From positions 1 to 7,590 of the forward strand of contig DAIESR010000202.1 of NCBI GenBank assembly GCA_027346205.1: DNA of 7,590 nucleotides, given 5' to 3'. Made by a program: the position numbers and the translations under genes. This stretch comes from Beijerinckiaceae bacterium. Its GTDB lineage: Bacteria > Pseudomonadota > Alphaproteobacteria > Rhizobiales > Beijerinckiaceae. Positions 1 through 6,129 of this stretch are shown here, one piece after another. Within the stretch, counting starts at the first letter, position 1. Every line of letters starts with the position of its first letter. The notes below the pieces were generated by a model. It was not told where the DNA came from, made no database searches, and saw only the letters and a program-made list of their open reading frames with translations.

Positions 1-1682
1 AGCAATATGGAAGGCCGGCCTTCGTATCCGTCCTGCGCACGGTCGCGGAAGCTTTTCGCGGCGAACCGGAGCGCATCGCGCATAACACCAAGATCGTCCG
101 CGAAAATCTCAGCAAGGAGGCCCGCATGGAAAGCGGCAGCCTCACCGCGGATCTTCTCGAATCCATACCGCCGCAGATCATCAATTTCGTCGATCAGACC
201 GATGGTGGGTTGCGCGGCGCGCCGAAATTTCCCAACACGCCGATCTTCGAAGTGCTCTGGCGAGCCGGTGCAAAGCTTGGCAAGACGCCTTATCGGGACC
301 TCGTCAAGCTGACGCTGACCCGGATGTCGCAAGGCGGCATTTACGATCATCTCGGCGGCGGCTTCGCGCGCTATTCGACCGATGATCATTGGCTCGTGCC
401 GCATTTCGAGAAAATGCTCTACGACAATGCCCAGCTTCTGGAGCTGCTGGCGCTCTGCCATGCCGATTATGGAGACCCTGTGCTGCGCACCCGCGCGACA
501 GAGATCGTCACCTGGCTCGAACGCGACATGACCACGGCGGAAGGCGCCTTCTGTGCCAGCCTCGACGCGGACAGCGAAGGCCAGGAAGGGAAATTTTATG
601 TCTGGACCTGGGAGCAGCTCGTCACCGTGCTCGGCGAAGCGGATGCGAGCTATTTCGGCAAATTCTATGGCGCCGGACGCATCGGCAATTGGGCCGAAGA
701 GCCGAATGGCAAGATGGTGACGGTTCTCAATCAGCTCGAGGCCAAGCCAGCGACCGAGGCAGATGAAGCGCAGCTCGCCCCGCTCAAGGAAAAGCTCTTC
801 CTCGCCCGCGAGAAACGCGTACATCCCGGCCTCGACGACAAGATCATGGCCGATTGGAACGGATTGATGATCGCGGCCATCGTCAATGCCGCAACCCTGC
901 TCGGCGAGCCGCGCTGGGTCGGCCTCGCCGCGCGTGCCTATGGCGTCATCGCCGACACGCTGCAATATCAAGACGAATCCGGCAAGAAGAGGCTCGCCCA
1001 TAGCACCCGCACCGGCGTCATCGTCAAGCCAGGCTTCGCGCTCGATCATGCCGCCATGATGCGGGCAGCGCTCGCTCTGCATGAAGCCCGCCATATGACG
1101 GGGATCGAAGCCAGCCCACGCGATTATCTCGGCGACGCCATCGCCTGGGCCGAGGCCATTCGCGACTCCTATATCGATCCCAAAACCGGCCTTATCGCCA
1201 TGTCCGCCGCGAACGCGAGCGATGTCATCATGCGGCTCGCGCCGACGACGGATGACGCGATCCCGAACGCGCATCCGGTCTATCTGTCGAGTCTCGTCCG
1301 TCTCGCCGGGCTGACCGGCGACGACAGCTGGCTGAAGCTCGCCGATAAGCTCTTTGCGACTTTGGCGCCCATCGTGCGCGGCAATTTCGTTGGCCATGCC
1401 GGGATTTTGAACGCGCTCGATCTGCGCCTTTATGCGATCGAGATCGTCACCGCAGGGCCGGAACGCCAGAGCCTTTACGATGCTGCGCTGGCCATCCCCT
1501 TCGACCACAGAATTGTCTTCGATCTCGATCAGCCGGAAGCCATGCCGGCGGATCATCCCGCCGCGGCGCAGGCGAAGATCGCTGGCGCAGCGGCCGCCTT
1601 CGTCTGCTCGGCCGGCACCTGCTCCTTGCCTGTTCATGACATAGCAGCTCTCGCGGCCCTCTTGGCACCCGCGCAATGTTGA
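1..1682 (+). CDS. DUF255 / YyaL-like thioredoxin-domain protein, 5'-truncated by window edge
   Basis: The reading frame is open from the first full codon at base 3 (QYGRPAFVSVLR...) to TGA at 1680-1682, giving 559 visible codons. An ATG at 124-129 lies inside the open frame and is not the real start, because the residues before it fit the family. Members of the DUF255 / YyaL / SPATA20 family are usually about 670-690 residues, so roughly 110-130 residues, the N-terminal thioredoxin-like domain with its CxxC region, should lie to the left. What remains is the alpha/alpha barrel resembling six-hairpin glycosidases. Hallmark stretches are GGLRGAPKFPNTP, YDHLGGGFARYSTD followed by HWLVPHFEKMLYDNAQL, SLDADSEGQEGKFYVW, and DKIMADWNGLMIAA. 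The biochemical activity of the family is not settled, and names such as 'thioredoxin domain-containing protein' only describe the domain. The stop codon overlaps the first possible start of the thioesterase gene, which suggests co-transcription. Confidence 0.93.
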   Translation, partial: QYGRPAFVSVLRTVAEAFRGEPERIAHNTKIVRENLSKEARMESGSLTADLLESIPPQIINFVDQTDGGLRGAPKFPNTPIFEVLWRAGAKLGKTPYRDLVKLTLTRMSQGGIYDHLGGGFARYSTDDHWLVPHFEKMLYDNAQLLELLALCHADYGDPVLRTRATEIVTWLERDMTTAEGAFCASLDADSEGQEGKFYVWTWEQLVTVLGEADASYFGKFYGAGRIGNWAEEPNGKMVTVLNQLEAKPATEADEAQLAPLKEKLFLAREKRVHPGLDDKIMADWNGLMIAAIVNAATLLGEPRWVGLAARAYGVIADTLQYQDESGKKRLAHSTRTGVIVKPGFALDHAAMMRAALALHEARHMTGIEASPRDYLGDAIAWAEAIRDSYIDPKTGLIAMSAANASDVIMRLAPTTDDAIPNAHPVYLSSLVRLAGLTGDDSWLKLADKLFATLAPIVRGNFVGHAGILNALDLRLYAIEIVTAGPERQSLYDAALAIPFDHRIVFDLDQPEAMPADHPAAAQAKIAGAAAAFVCSAGTCSLPVHDIAALAALLAPAQC

Positions 1683-2110
1683 ACTCAGCTTTTCACAAAA
1701 CCGCGGTAAAGACTCCTCTCATGCAGGATGAGAAGCCCCCGAACGAAGCCCCGGTCATTCGGACCGTCGCCATGCCTTCGCACACCAATCCGCATGGCGA
1801 TATTTTCGGCGGCTGGCTGATGTCGCAAATGGATCTCGCGGCAGGCAGTGTGGCGGCGCGCGTCTCGCGCGGCCGCGCCGCGACTGTGCGCGTCGAGGCA
1901 ATGTCCTTCTTGAATCCTGTCTTCGTCGGCGACGAAGTGAGCCTTTACGCCCGTCTGACGACGCGAGGGCGGAGTTCGATGAAGATCGACGTCGAGGCCT
2001 GGCGGCGCAGCCGCGAAAGCGAAGAAACCGTGAAAGTCACCGAAGCTATTTTTACCTTCGTAGCGATCGACGATGTGACGCGGAAAGCGCGGGCTCTCCC
2101 GGAGGAGTGA
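1676..2110 (+). CDS. yciA: YciA-type acyl-CoA thioesterase (hotdog fold)
   Basis: This is a 144-codon frame (129 if the second ATG is used) for a single-domain hotdog acyl-CoA thioesterase of the YciA family, which hydrolyses acyl-CoA to free acid and CoA in the cytosol. The signature AMPSHTNPHGDIFGGWLMS at residues 32-50 matches the YciA active-site region; D42 in HGDIFGG is the expected catalytic aspartate, and MD follows at 52-53. Downstream, TVRVEAMSFLNPVFVGDEV and a C-terminal TEAIFTFVAID strand with an ARALPEE tail also fit the family. The start is uncertain. ATG 1676 overlaps the upstream stop (ATGTTGA), so translation could be coupled, but it has no evident Shine-Dalgarno. ATG 1721 (MQDEKPPNEAP) gives the more usual length and has only a weak GGTAAAG upstream. 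Transcription is rightward, against the expected leftward fork from the candidate origin. Confidence 0.93.
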   Translation: MLNSAFHKTAVKTPLMQDEKPPNEAPVIRTVAMPSHTNPHGDIFGGWLMSQMDLAAGSVAARVSRGRAATVRVEAMSFLNPVFVGDEVSLYARLTTRGRSSMKIDVEAWRRSRESEETVKVTEAIFTFVAIDDVTRKARALPEE

Positions 2111-2151
2111 TCCTTGGCGTGAACCGTTGAGGAAACGCCGGCATCTCGGGA

Positions 2152-2276
2152 CGTCGTGGCTAGGCTTGACCCGGCCATCCAGGAGAGTGGATCAGGCACT
2201 GACGAACAACCGTTGCCACATTTCTTGAAAGCCACTCGTCGGTGCCTAGATGCGCGGGTCGGCCCCGCGCATGACG
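2152..2276. repeat. Palindromic dispersed-type intergenic repeat
   Basis: This roughly 125-bp block starts CGTCGTGGCTAGGCTTGACC and ends near CCCCGCGCATGACG. Its two 30-bp ends are imperfect inverted copies of each other (19 of 30 positions match by hand alignment), sharing CGTC, TG, GACCCG and CATC. The right end is itself a hairpin: ATGCGCGGG (2250-2258), loop TCGGC, CCCGCGCAT (2264-2272). The core pattern 'TGGC..GGCTTGACCCGGCCATCCA ... ATGCCCGGGTC' resembles short palindromic repeats that are common between genes in Rhizobiales; that link is from memory of the pattern, not from a search. It lies between two convergent genes, so it may also act as a bidirectional transcription end. Copy number cannot be seen in one window. 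Confidence 0.65.
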
Positions 2277-2314
2277 CGCGTGGGTGCATAAGGGCTGCAA
2301 TTGCTTCCTTACAC

Positions 2315-2358
2315 GCATCCGCTCGATCCGAAAAGTCTACAACTTTTCGGGCGGATGC
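2315..2358 (-). terminator. Strong hairpin abutting the rho stop codon
   Basis: A long interrupted stem is formed by GCATCCGC (2315-2322) with GCGGATGC (2351-2358), and CCGAAAAGT (2328-2336) with ACTTTTCGG (2342-2350). There is a CTACA loop and a 5-nt one-sided bulge (TCGAT, 2323-2327). All 17 base pairs are Watson-Crick. The outer arm ends at base 2358, the last base of the rho TAG. On the rho transcript no clean U-tract follows, so it is better described as a 3' stabilising or bidirectional processing hairpin than a classic intrinsic terminator. Its CCGAAAAGT...ACTTTTCGG core resembles the palindrome at the end of ppsR, so it may also be a member of a dispersed repeat family. Confidence 0.55.
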
Positions 2359-3626
2359 TATGTATTCATCGCCTCAAAGAAGGTCGCATTGCCCTTGGGC
2401 GTCTCACGCAGTTTGTTGAGCAGGAATTCGATGGCGTCGACCGTGCCCATCGGATTGAGAATGCGGCGCAGGACATACATCTTCTTGAGAATATCTGGCG
2501 GTACGAGCAGCTCTTCCTTGCGGGTGCCCGAACGAGTGATATCGATCGACGGAAAGATGCGCTTATCGGAAACCTTGCGGTCGAGGATGATTTCCGAATT
2601 GCCGGTGCCTTTGAACTCTTCGAAGATCACTTCATCCATGCGCGAACCGGTGTCGATCAGAGCCGTCGCGATGATAGTGAGCGAGCCGCCCTCTTCGATG
2701 TTTCTGGCGGCGCCGAAGAAGCGCTTCGGCCTTTGCAGGGCATTGGCATCGACACCGCCGGTCAGCACCTTGCCGGAGGATGGCACCACCGTGTTATAGG
2801 CGCGGCCGAGACGCGTGATCGAGTCCAAAAGAATCACCACATCGCGGCCGTGCTCGACCAATCGCTTGGCCTTTTCGATCACCATTTCAGCGACTTGGAC
2901 ATGGCGCACGGCCGGCTCGTCGAAGGTCGAGGAGACGACCTCGCCTTTCACCGACCGCTGCATGTCGGTCACTTCCTCCGGCCGCTCGTCGATCAACAGC
3001 ACGATCAGATAGCACTCGGGATGATTGGCCGTCACCGATTGCGCGATGTTCTGCAAGAGCACCGTCTTGCCGGTGCGCGGCGGTGCGACGATCAGCGCGC
3101 GCTGGCCCTTGCCGATCGGTGCCACGATGTCGATCACACGGGACGATAGGTCCTTCCTGGTCGGGTCCTCGATTTCGAGCTTCAGCCGTTCATCAGGATA
3201 GAGTGGCGTCAGATTATCGAAATGGACCTTGTGCCGAACTTTCTCCGGGTCCTCGAAATTGATCGTATTGACCTTCAGAAGCGCGAAATAACGCTCGCCT
3301 TCCTTGGGGCTGCGAATGAGCCCTTCAACTGTATCCCCGGTGCGCAGACCAAAGCGCCGGATCTGCGATGGTGAAACATAAATATCATCGGGCCCGGCGA
3401 GATAATTGGCATCTGGCGAGCGCAGAAAGCCGAAACCATCCTGCAGAACCTCAATAACACCTTGGCCGACGATCTCGATGTCACGGCTGGCGAGTTGCTT
3501 CAATATCGCAAACATCAATTCCTGTTTGCGCATGATCGACGCGTTTTCGACCTCATGCTCTTCGGCGAAAGCCAACAATTCGGTCGGCGACTTAGCTTTT
3601 AAATCTTGAAGTTTGATATCCCGCAT
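2358..3626 (-). CDS. rho: Transcription termination factor Rho
   Basis: This encodes 422 residues, near the 419 of E. coli Rho. The homohexameric RNA helicase binds C-rich rut sites on untranslated RNA and uses ATP to dislodge RNA polymerase. Visible parts in order: an N-terminal Rho helix bundle (about 1-47); a cold-shock-like primary RNA-binding domain with GFGFLR at 64-69; the Walker A loop APPRTGKT at 181-188; [12 protein letters not shown] at 211-222; Walker [13 protein letters not shown] at 262-273; the Q-loop [15 protein letters not shown] at 283-297; and the C-terminal GTRKEELL region. All motor elements look intact and no extra insertion domain is present. The start is ATG at 3624-3626 with AAGGA about ten bases upstream. 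The gene follows a long non-coding leader. mnmE, which often comes next in relatives, is absent; the neighbour is a convergent thioesterase gene. Confidence 0.98.
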   Translation of the reverse strand: MRDIKLQDLKAKSPTELLAFAEEHEVENASIMRKQELMFAILKQLASRDIEIVGQGVIEVLQDGFGFLRSPDANYLAGPDDIYVSPSQIRRFGLRTGDTVEGLIRSPKEGERYFALLKVNTINFEDPEKVRHKVHFDNLTPLYPDERLKLEIEDPTRKDLSSRVIDIVAPIGKGQRALIVAPPRTGKTVLLQNIAQSVTANHPECYLIVLLIDERPEEVTDMQRSVKGEVVSSTFDEPAVRHVQVAEMVIEKAKRLVEHGRDVVILLDSITRLGRAYNTVVPSSGKVLTGGVDANALQRPKRFFGAARNIEEGGSLTIIATALIDTGSRMDEVIFEEFKGTGNSEIILDRKVSDKRIFPSIDITRSGTRKEELLVPPDILKKMYVLRRILNPMGTVDAIEFLLNKLRETPKGNATFFEAMNT

Positions 3627-4104
3627 CGGGATTCAGTCCTTGGAAGACGGCGCGATGAATTCGCGCGCGATAAAGGGAAGGCCCACTCGGGCGCCAGATC
3701 CTTCGAGGACAGATGGCGGTTGCTATGATGCGGCACGTGGCGCGCGTTCAGCACAAATGGATATCGATCGCTATAGGTTCAACGGCGCTCAATCTTTCCG
3801 ATTCCGCGCCCTTGCCCAAAATATCGACTGGTATCCATCAGCCCGAAAGCGCGAGAGATCGCGCCGGCTCGTCACTGCGAGGAGGGAACACCAAGATAAG
3901 GGGTTTTGATTTCTTTGACAACTGGGATGATGGTCAAAAGGAAGTCTCTTTAAGCGACCTCCTTCTTTTTTCACGCGCGCACCCTTTTGCTCGCACCAAA
4001 AGCTCATACCCAAATTTTGTCAAATCACGTCAATGCGTTTTCCTTATGATGCAATCCCGGCTGGACTGCGGCTGACATTGATATGCTTCGATCCCAGCTA
4101 CACC
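3627..4104 (-). promoter_or_regulatory. Long gene-free stretch upstream of rho, probable rho promoter and leader
   Basis: These roughly 480 bases contain no gene I can support; the open frames on either strand lack recognisable protein character. The stretch should contain the rho promoter and leader. A weak promoter-like pair on the minus strand is TTGACG (about 4032-4027) and TATGAG (about 4008-4003), with a 19-base spacer. Within the leader, 3881-3944 read on the minus strand is rich in C and poor in G (about 21 C against 7 G in 64 bases), a composition typical of Rho-binding rut RNA. E. coli rho is known to be autoregulated by Rho-dependent attenuation in its leader, so a similar control here is a reasonable inference. 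A near-perfect AAGGAGGT at about 3958-3965 (minus) has no start codon at a normal distance. Confidence 0.4.
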
Positions 4105-4135
4105 AAAGAAAAAGCCGGCAGTCGAAACTGCCGGC
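4105..4135 (-). terminator. Intrinsic terminator for the hemE-hemJ transcript
   Basis: Read on the minus strand, a GC-rich stem GCCGGCAGT / ACTGCCGGC (4135-4127 with 4122-4114, nine perfect pairs) with a four-base loop TTCG is followed at once by TTTTTCTTT (4113-4105). This is the textbook form of a Rho-independent terminator. It lies about 105 bases past the hemJ stop and before the presumed rho promoter. It would separate hemE-hemJ transcription from rho. Bases 4136-4241 between hemJ and this hairpin hold no supported gene. Confidence 0.85.
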
Positions 4136-4241
4136 ATGTGATCAGCTCAGATCGGGACAGACAGCTGCCCATCTATCAATATTTAGCGACGACGGGCGTC
4201 GGCGGGGCGAACCAATAGAAATAAGACCTGCCAAGCCTGCG

Positions 4242-4673
4242 CTAAAACGGCTTCACGACAACCAAGATCACGACACCAATCAGAACCACCGTGACCAATT
4301 CGTTCAATACCCGGTAGAAAAAAGCTGTGTGCTGATTTGCATCAATGGTGAAGGCCAATCTCATGCGAATGAGAAACGCATAACCCCCGACCAGCATGAT
4401 GACGAACGCTAGTTTCGCCCAAAGCCATCCGGCGGCAAACCATCCACCTTCCCAAGCCAGCGCGGCACCGCTCAAAACCAAAACCACGAGCGCTGGACGC
4501 ATGATCGCCTTATCGAGCCGGCGTTCCATTACCTTGAAGATTTCAGATTCGGGCGAGCCCTTCGCAACCGACGCGTGATAGACGAAAAGCCGCGGCAGAT
4601 AGAGCATGCCGGCCATGAAGGCGATAACGGCAACGAGATGCAGGGCTTTGATCCAGAGATATAGGTTTTCCAC
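4242..4673 (-). CDS. hemJ: HemJ-type protoporphyrinogen IX oxidase (membrane protein)
   Basis: This encodes 143 residues, the normal size for HemJ (UPF0093, often labelled CopD-like). HemJ is the haem-binding inner-membrane enzyme that oxidises protoporphyrinogen IX to protoporphyrin IX in most bacteria lacking HemG and HemY. Four hydrophobic segments are visible at about 8-27, 58-75, 82-103 and 124-141. The conserved H12 (WIKALH), the LPRLFVYH stretch (26-33), MERRL (49-53), K87 (WLWAKL) and the C-terminal VVVKPF are all present. H12 and K87 are the residues expected to be essential in the family. The start is a GTG at 4671-4673 preceded by GGCGGAAG about eight bases upstream; no ATG is available before residue 20. 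The gene begins 18 bases after the hemE stop, so hemE-hemJ is very probably one transcript, joining two steps of the same pathway. Confidence 0.93.
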   Translation of the reverse strand: MENLYLWIKALHLVAVIAFMAGMLYLPRLFVYHASVAKGSPESEIFKVMERRLDKAIMRPALVVLVLSGAALAWEGGWFAAGWLWAKLAFVIMLVGGYAFLIRMRLAFTIDANQHTAFFYRVLNELVTVVLIGVVILVVVKPF

Positions 4674-4691
4674 TGTTCAGACTTCCGCCGT

Positions 4692-5738
4692 TCAGGTTCC
4701 CGCGCGCAGCTGGGCGATGAGCGCTTCGACATGGGCGATTGGCGTTTCCGGTAAGATTCCGTGGCCAAGATTAAAGATATAAGGCCGCCCGCCGAACTCC
4801 TTCATGATTTTAGCCGTCGCTTCGCTCAAGCTCTTGCCTCCGGCAACCAAAGCCAAAGGATCGAGATTGCCTTGCAGTACTGCTCCGGTTTCGACTCGTG
4901 TTGCCGCCCAAGCCGGATCGACCGAGGTATCCAGTCCCAGCGCGTCAGCCCCGGTCCTTGCAGAAAAATTTTCCAGATGTGACCCTGCGCCACGCGGAAA
5001 AGCGATAATCTTCACACCGTGGCATCGCGACTGCAGCCCTGCGATGATGGCCTTGATCGGTTGGACACACCAGCGCTCGAACTCATCGGCTGGCAACACA
5101 CCCGCCCAACTATCGAAAATTTGGATCACTTCCGCACCCGCAGCGATCTGCTTAGCAAGATAATCGATCGAGCCGGCAACGAGCCGGTCGATCAGATCCT
5201 GAAACAAGGCTCGATTGCGATAGGCAAAGAGGCGTGCCGGTGCCTGATCCGGCGTGCCTTGACCCGCGATCATATAGCTGGCGACCGTCCAAGGCGCCCC
5301 ACAAAACCCGATCAAAACGACTTCGGACGGCAAAGCCTCTTTAACCCTCACGATTGTTTCGAAAACGGGAGTGAGAATATCGAGGTCGATCGACTCCCGC
5401 AGCCTACCGAACTCGGCGGCATTCGTAATCGGTTCGAGCCGGGGCCCGTTGCCAGATTCGAATGAGACTTTCTGGCCGAAAGCATCGGGGACGACGAGAA
5501 TATCGCTGAAAAGGATCGCCGCATCGAAGCCAAAGCGACGGATTGGCTGTAATGTCGCTTCGGCGGCAAGCTTCGGCGAATAGCAGAATTCCAGAAACGA
5601 CGCGGCTTCCCTGCGTAAGGCGCGATATTCCGGCAGATAGCGTCCGGCCTGCCGCATCAGCCATATCGGCGGCACGGTCATTGCCTCACCCATAAGGGTA
5701 TGGAGAAGTTTCTTAGGCGGGTACGAACCTTCTACCAA
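4692..5738 (-). CDS. hemE: Uroporphyrinogen decarboxylase HemE
   Basis: This encodes 348 residues, typical for the family. The cytosolic TIM-barrel enzyme removes four carboxyl groups from uroporphyrinogen III to give coproporphyrinogen III in haem synthesis. Diagnostic motifs are PPIWLMRQAGRYLPEYR (23-39), RRFGFDAAILFSDIL (67-81), GFCGAPWTVASYM (144-156) and NLGHGILPETP (323-333). By alignment from memory, R29, D79, Y155 and H326 match the catalytic or substrate-binding Arg37, Asp86, Tyr164 and His339 of the human enzyme. The chosen start is TTG at 5736-5738, with AAGGA about ten bases upstream; it gives a normal short N-terminus before KKLLHTL, and the next ATG would cut into it. The promoter must lie in the candidate origin gap, as it does for Caulobacter hemE. 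Confidence 0.96.
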   Translation of the reverse strand: MVEGSYPPKKLLHTLMGEAMTVPPIWLMRQAGRYLPEYRALRREAASFLEFCYSPKLAAEATLQPIRRFGFDAAILFSDILVVPDAFGQKVSFESGNGPRLEPITNAAEFGRLRESIDLDILTPVFETIVRVKEALPSEVVLIGFCGAPWTVASYMIAGQGTPDQAPARLFAYRNRALFQDLIDRLVAGSIDYLAKQIAAGAEVIQIFDSWAGVLPADEFERWCVQPIKAIIAGLQSRCHGVKIIAFPRGAGSHLENFSARTGADALGLDTSVDPAWAATRVETGAVLQGNLDPLALVAGGKSLSEATAKIMKEFGGRPYIFNLGHGILPETPIAHVEALIAQLRAGT

Positions 5739-5781
5739 TATAAAAATATCCTTATCTTTGAATCTTTATCTCTTTTTATTA
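5739..5781. promoter_or_regulatory. AT-rich tract, candidate DNA unwinding element
   Basis: Of 43 bases, 36 are A or T, in an otherwise GC-rich region. It contains two TTATCT copies (5752-5757 and 5766-5771, 14 bases apart) and one GANTC site (5760-5764), the sequence methylated by the alphaproteobacterial CcrM enzyme. It directly precedes the hemE start codon, so it also forms the hemE ribosome-binding region. An unwinding role is inferred from composition and place only. Confidence 0.4.
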
Positions 5782-5874
5782 GGCTTCGGATTAGTCTCAT
5801 TCCAGCGATCGCACAATCATTGGTCAGCCGATTGGGGTTATGCGATTTGCGCACAGGGATCGAATGATTGCTGG

Positions 5875-5896
5875 TTCGTTAACTTTTCGTTAACTC
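5875..5896. promoter_or_regulatory. CtrA-type binding motif made of a tandem 11-bp repeat
   Basis: Two head-to-tail copies, TTCGTTAACTT (5875-5885) and TTCGTTAACTC (5886-5896), differ at one base. Together they form TTAA-CTTTTCG-TTAA (5879-5893), an exact match to the CtrA consensus TTAA-N7-TTAA. Each half also contains the palindrome GTTAAC. In Caulobacter, CtrA bound at several such sites in the origin blocks initiation and represses the hemE promoter. The same role here is inferred; it needs the host to carry CtrA, which most alphaproteobacteria do. Confidence 0.6.
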
Positions 5897-6001
5897 CGCT
5901 AGGAGGTTGCGGACGCTTGCGTCGAAGTCACCCACAGCCTTTCTCGATATCGCCCGCAATCCCCAATCCAATCGCGATGGATGGTCTTGCCGTCAGCGTT
6001 G

Positions 6002-6031
6002 TTGATGGCGATAGGGAAAAAGTGGGATAAT
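6002..6031 (+). promoter_or_regulatory. Possible sigma-70-type promoter for ppsR
   Basis: TTGATG (6002-6007) and GATAAT (6026-6031) are separated by 18 bases and match the -35 and -10 consensus at four and five of six positions. Transcription would begin near 6038 and cross the DnaA-box-like and TCCCCA motifs before the ppsR start at 6127. It is a pattern match only. Confidence 0.35.
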
Positions 6032-6070
6032 ATTCAAAAAGGCTGTCGGAAAATGGAACGAAGCAGCATG

Positions 6071-6129
6071 TTATTCACTGTCATCCCCATTTATCCAAAC
6101 AGCTTGGGGAAAGACGGATATTATCCTTG
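6071..6129 (+). promoter_or_regulatory. Cluster of DnaA-box-like 9-mers
   Basis: TTATTCACT (6071-6079), TTATCCAAA (6091-6099) and TTATCCTTG (6121-6129) lie in the same orientation at 20- and 30-base steps. They match TTATNCACA with one, one and three mismatches. Two TCCCCA hexamers (6084-6089 and inverted 6105-6110) are interleaved. The last box overlaps the TTG start codon of ppsR. Weak boxes and TCCCCA 'W-boxes' are described for the Caulobacter origin. DnaA binding here is inferred. Confidence 0.42.

Larger units (their letters stand above)
5739..6126. other. Candidate chromosomal replication origin (oriC) between hemE and ppsR
   Basis: This 388-base divergent gap holds no credible gene; the open frame across 5758-6030 has no protein-like features. 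Its position between hemE and a DUF299 gene, with maf next, is the same as that of the experimentally known Caulobacter crescentus origin (known gene-order fact). Seen in the sequence: an AT-rich tract at 5739-5781 (36 of 43 A/T); a perfect TTAA-N7-TTAA CtrA motif at 5879-5893; one GANTC site at 5760-5764; DnaA-box-like TTATTCACT (6071-6079), TTATCCAAA (6091-6099) and TTATCCTTG (6121-6129); and TCCCCA hexamers at 5960-5965, 6084-6089 and, inverted, 6105-6110. No perfect TTATCCACA exists. Genes on both sides point outward. Origin function is an inference from synteny plus motifs. Confidence 0.72.

Noticed and set aside
2284..3149. Long plus-strand open frames (171 and 282 codons) opposite rho
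   Set aside because: They lie wholly antisense to a complete, well-conserved rho gene; long shadow frames are normal in GC-rich DNA.
3930..3972. AAAAGGAAG / CTTCTTTTT stem on the plus strand as a terminator
   Set aside because: The stem is AT-rich with a wobble and a 17-base loop, and no plus-strand gene lies upstream to be terminated.
3789..4013. 74-codon minus-strand frame in the rho leader
   Set aside because: It begins at a TTG or ATG without a Shine-Dalgarno, and its composition is basic and unstructured; a leader peptide cannot be excluded but is not supported.
3613..4075. Plus-strand frames of 98 and 120 codons in the rho upstream region
   Set aside because: The predicted peptides are arginine- and serine-rich without recognisable motifs, overlap each other in different frames and have no good ribosome sites.
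4083..4412. 109-codon plus-strand frame opposite the hemJ 3' end
   Set aside because: It is antisense to hemJ and runs through the intrinsic terminator; no family resemblance.
5758..6030. 90-codon open frame on the plus strand across the hemE-ppsR gap
   Set aside because: It starts at TTG, has no ribosome site or family features, and covers the CtrA motif and other origin-like signals; it is best explained as chance.
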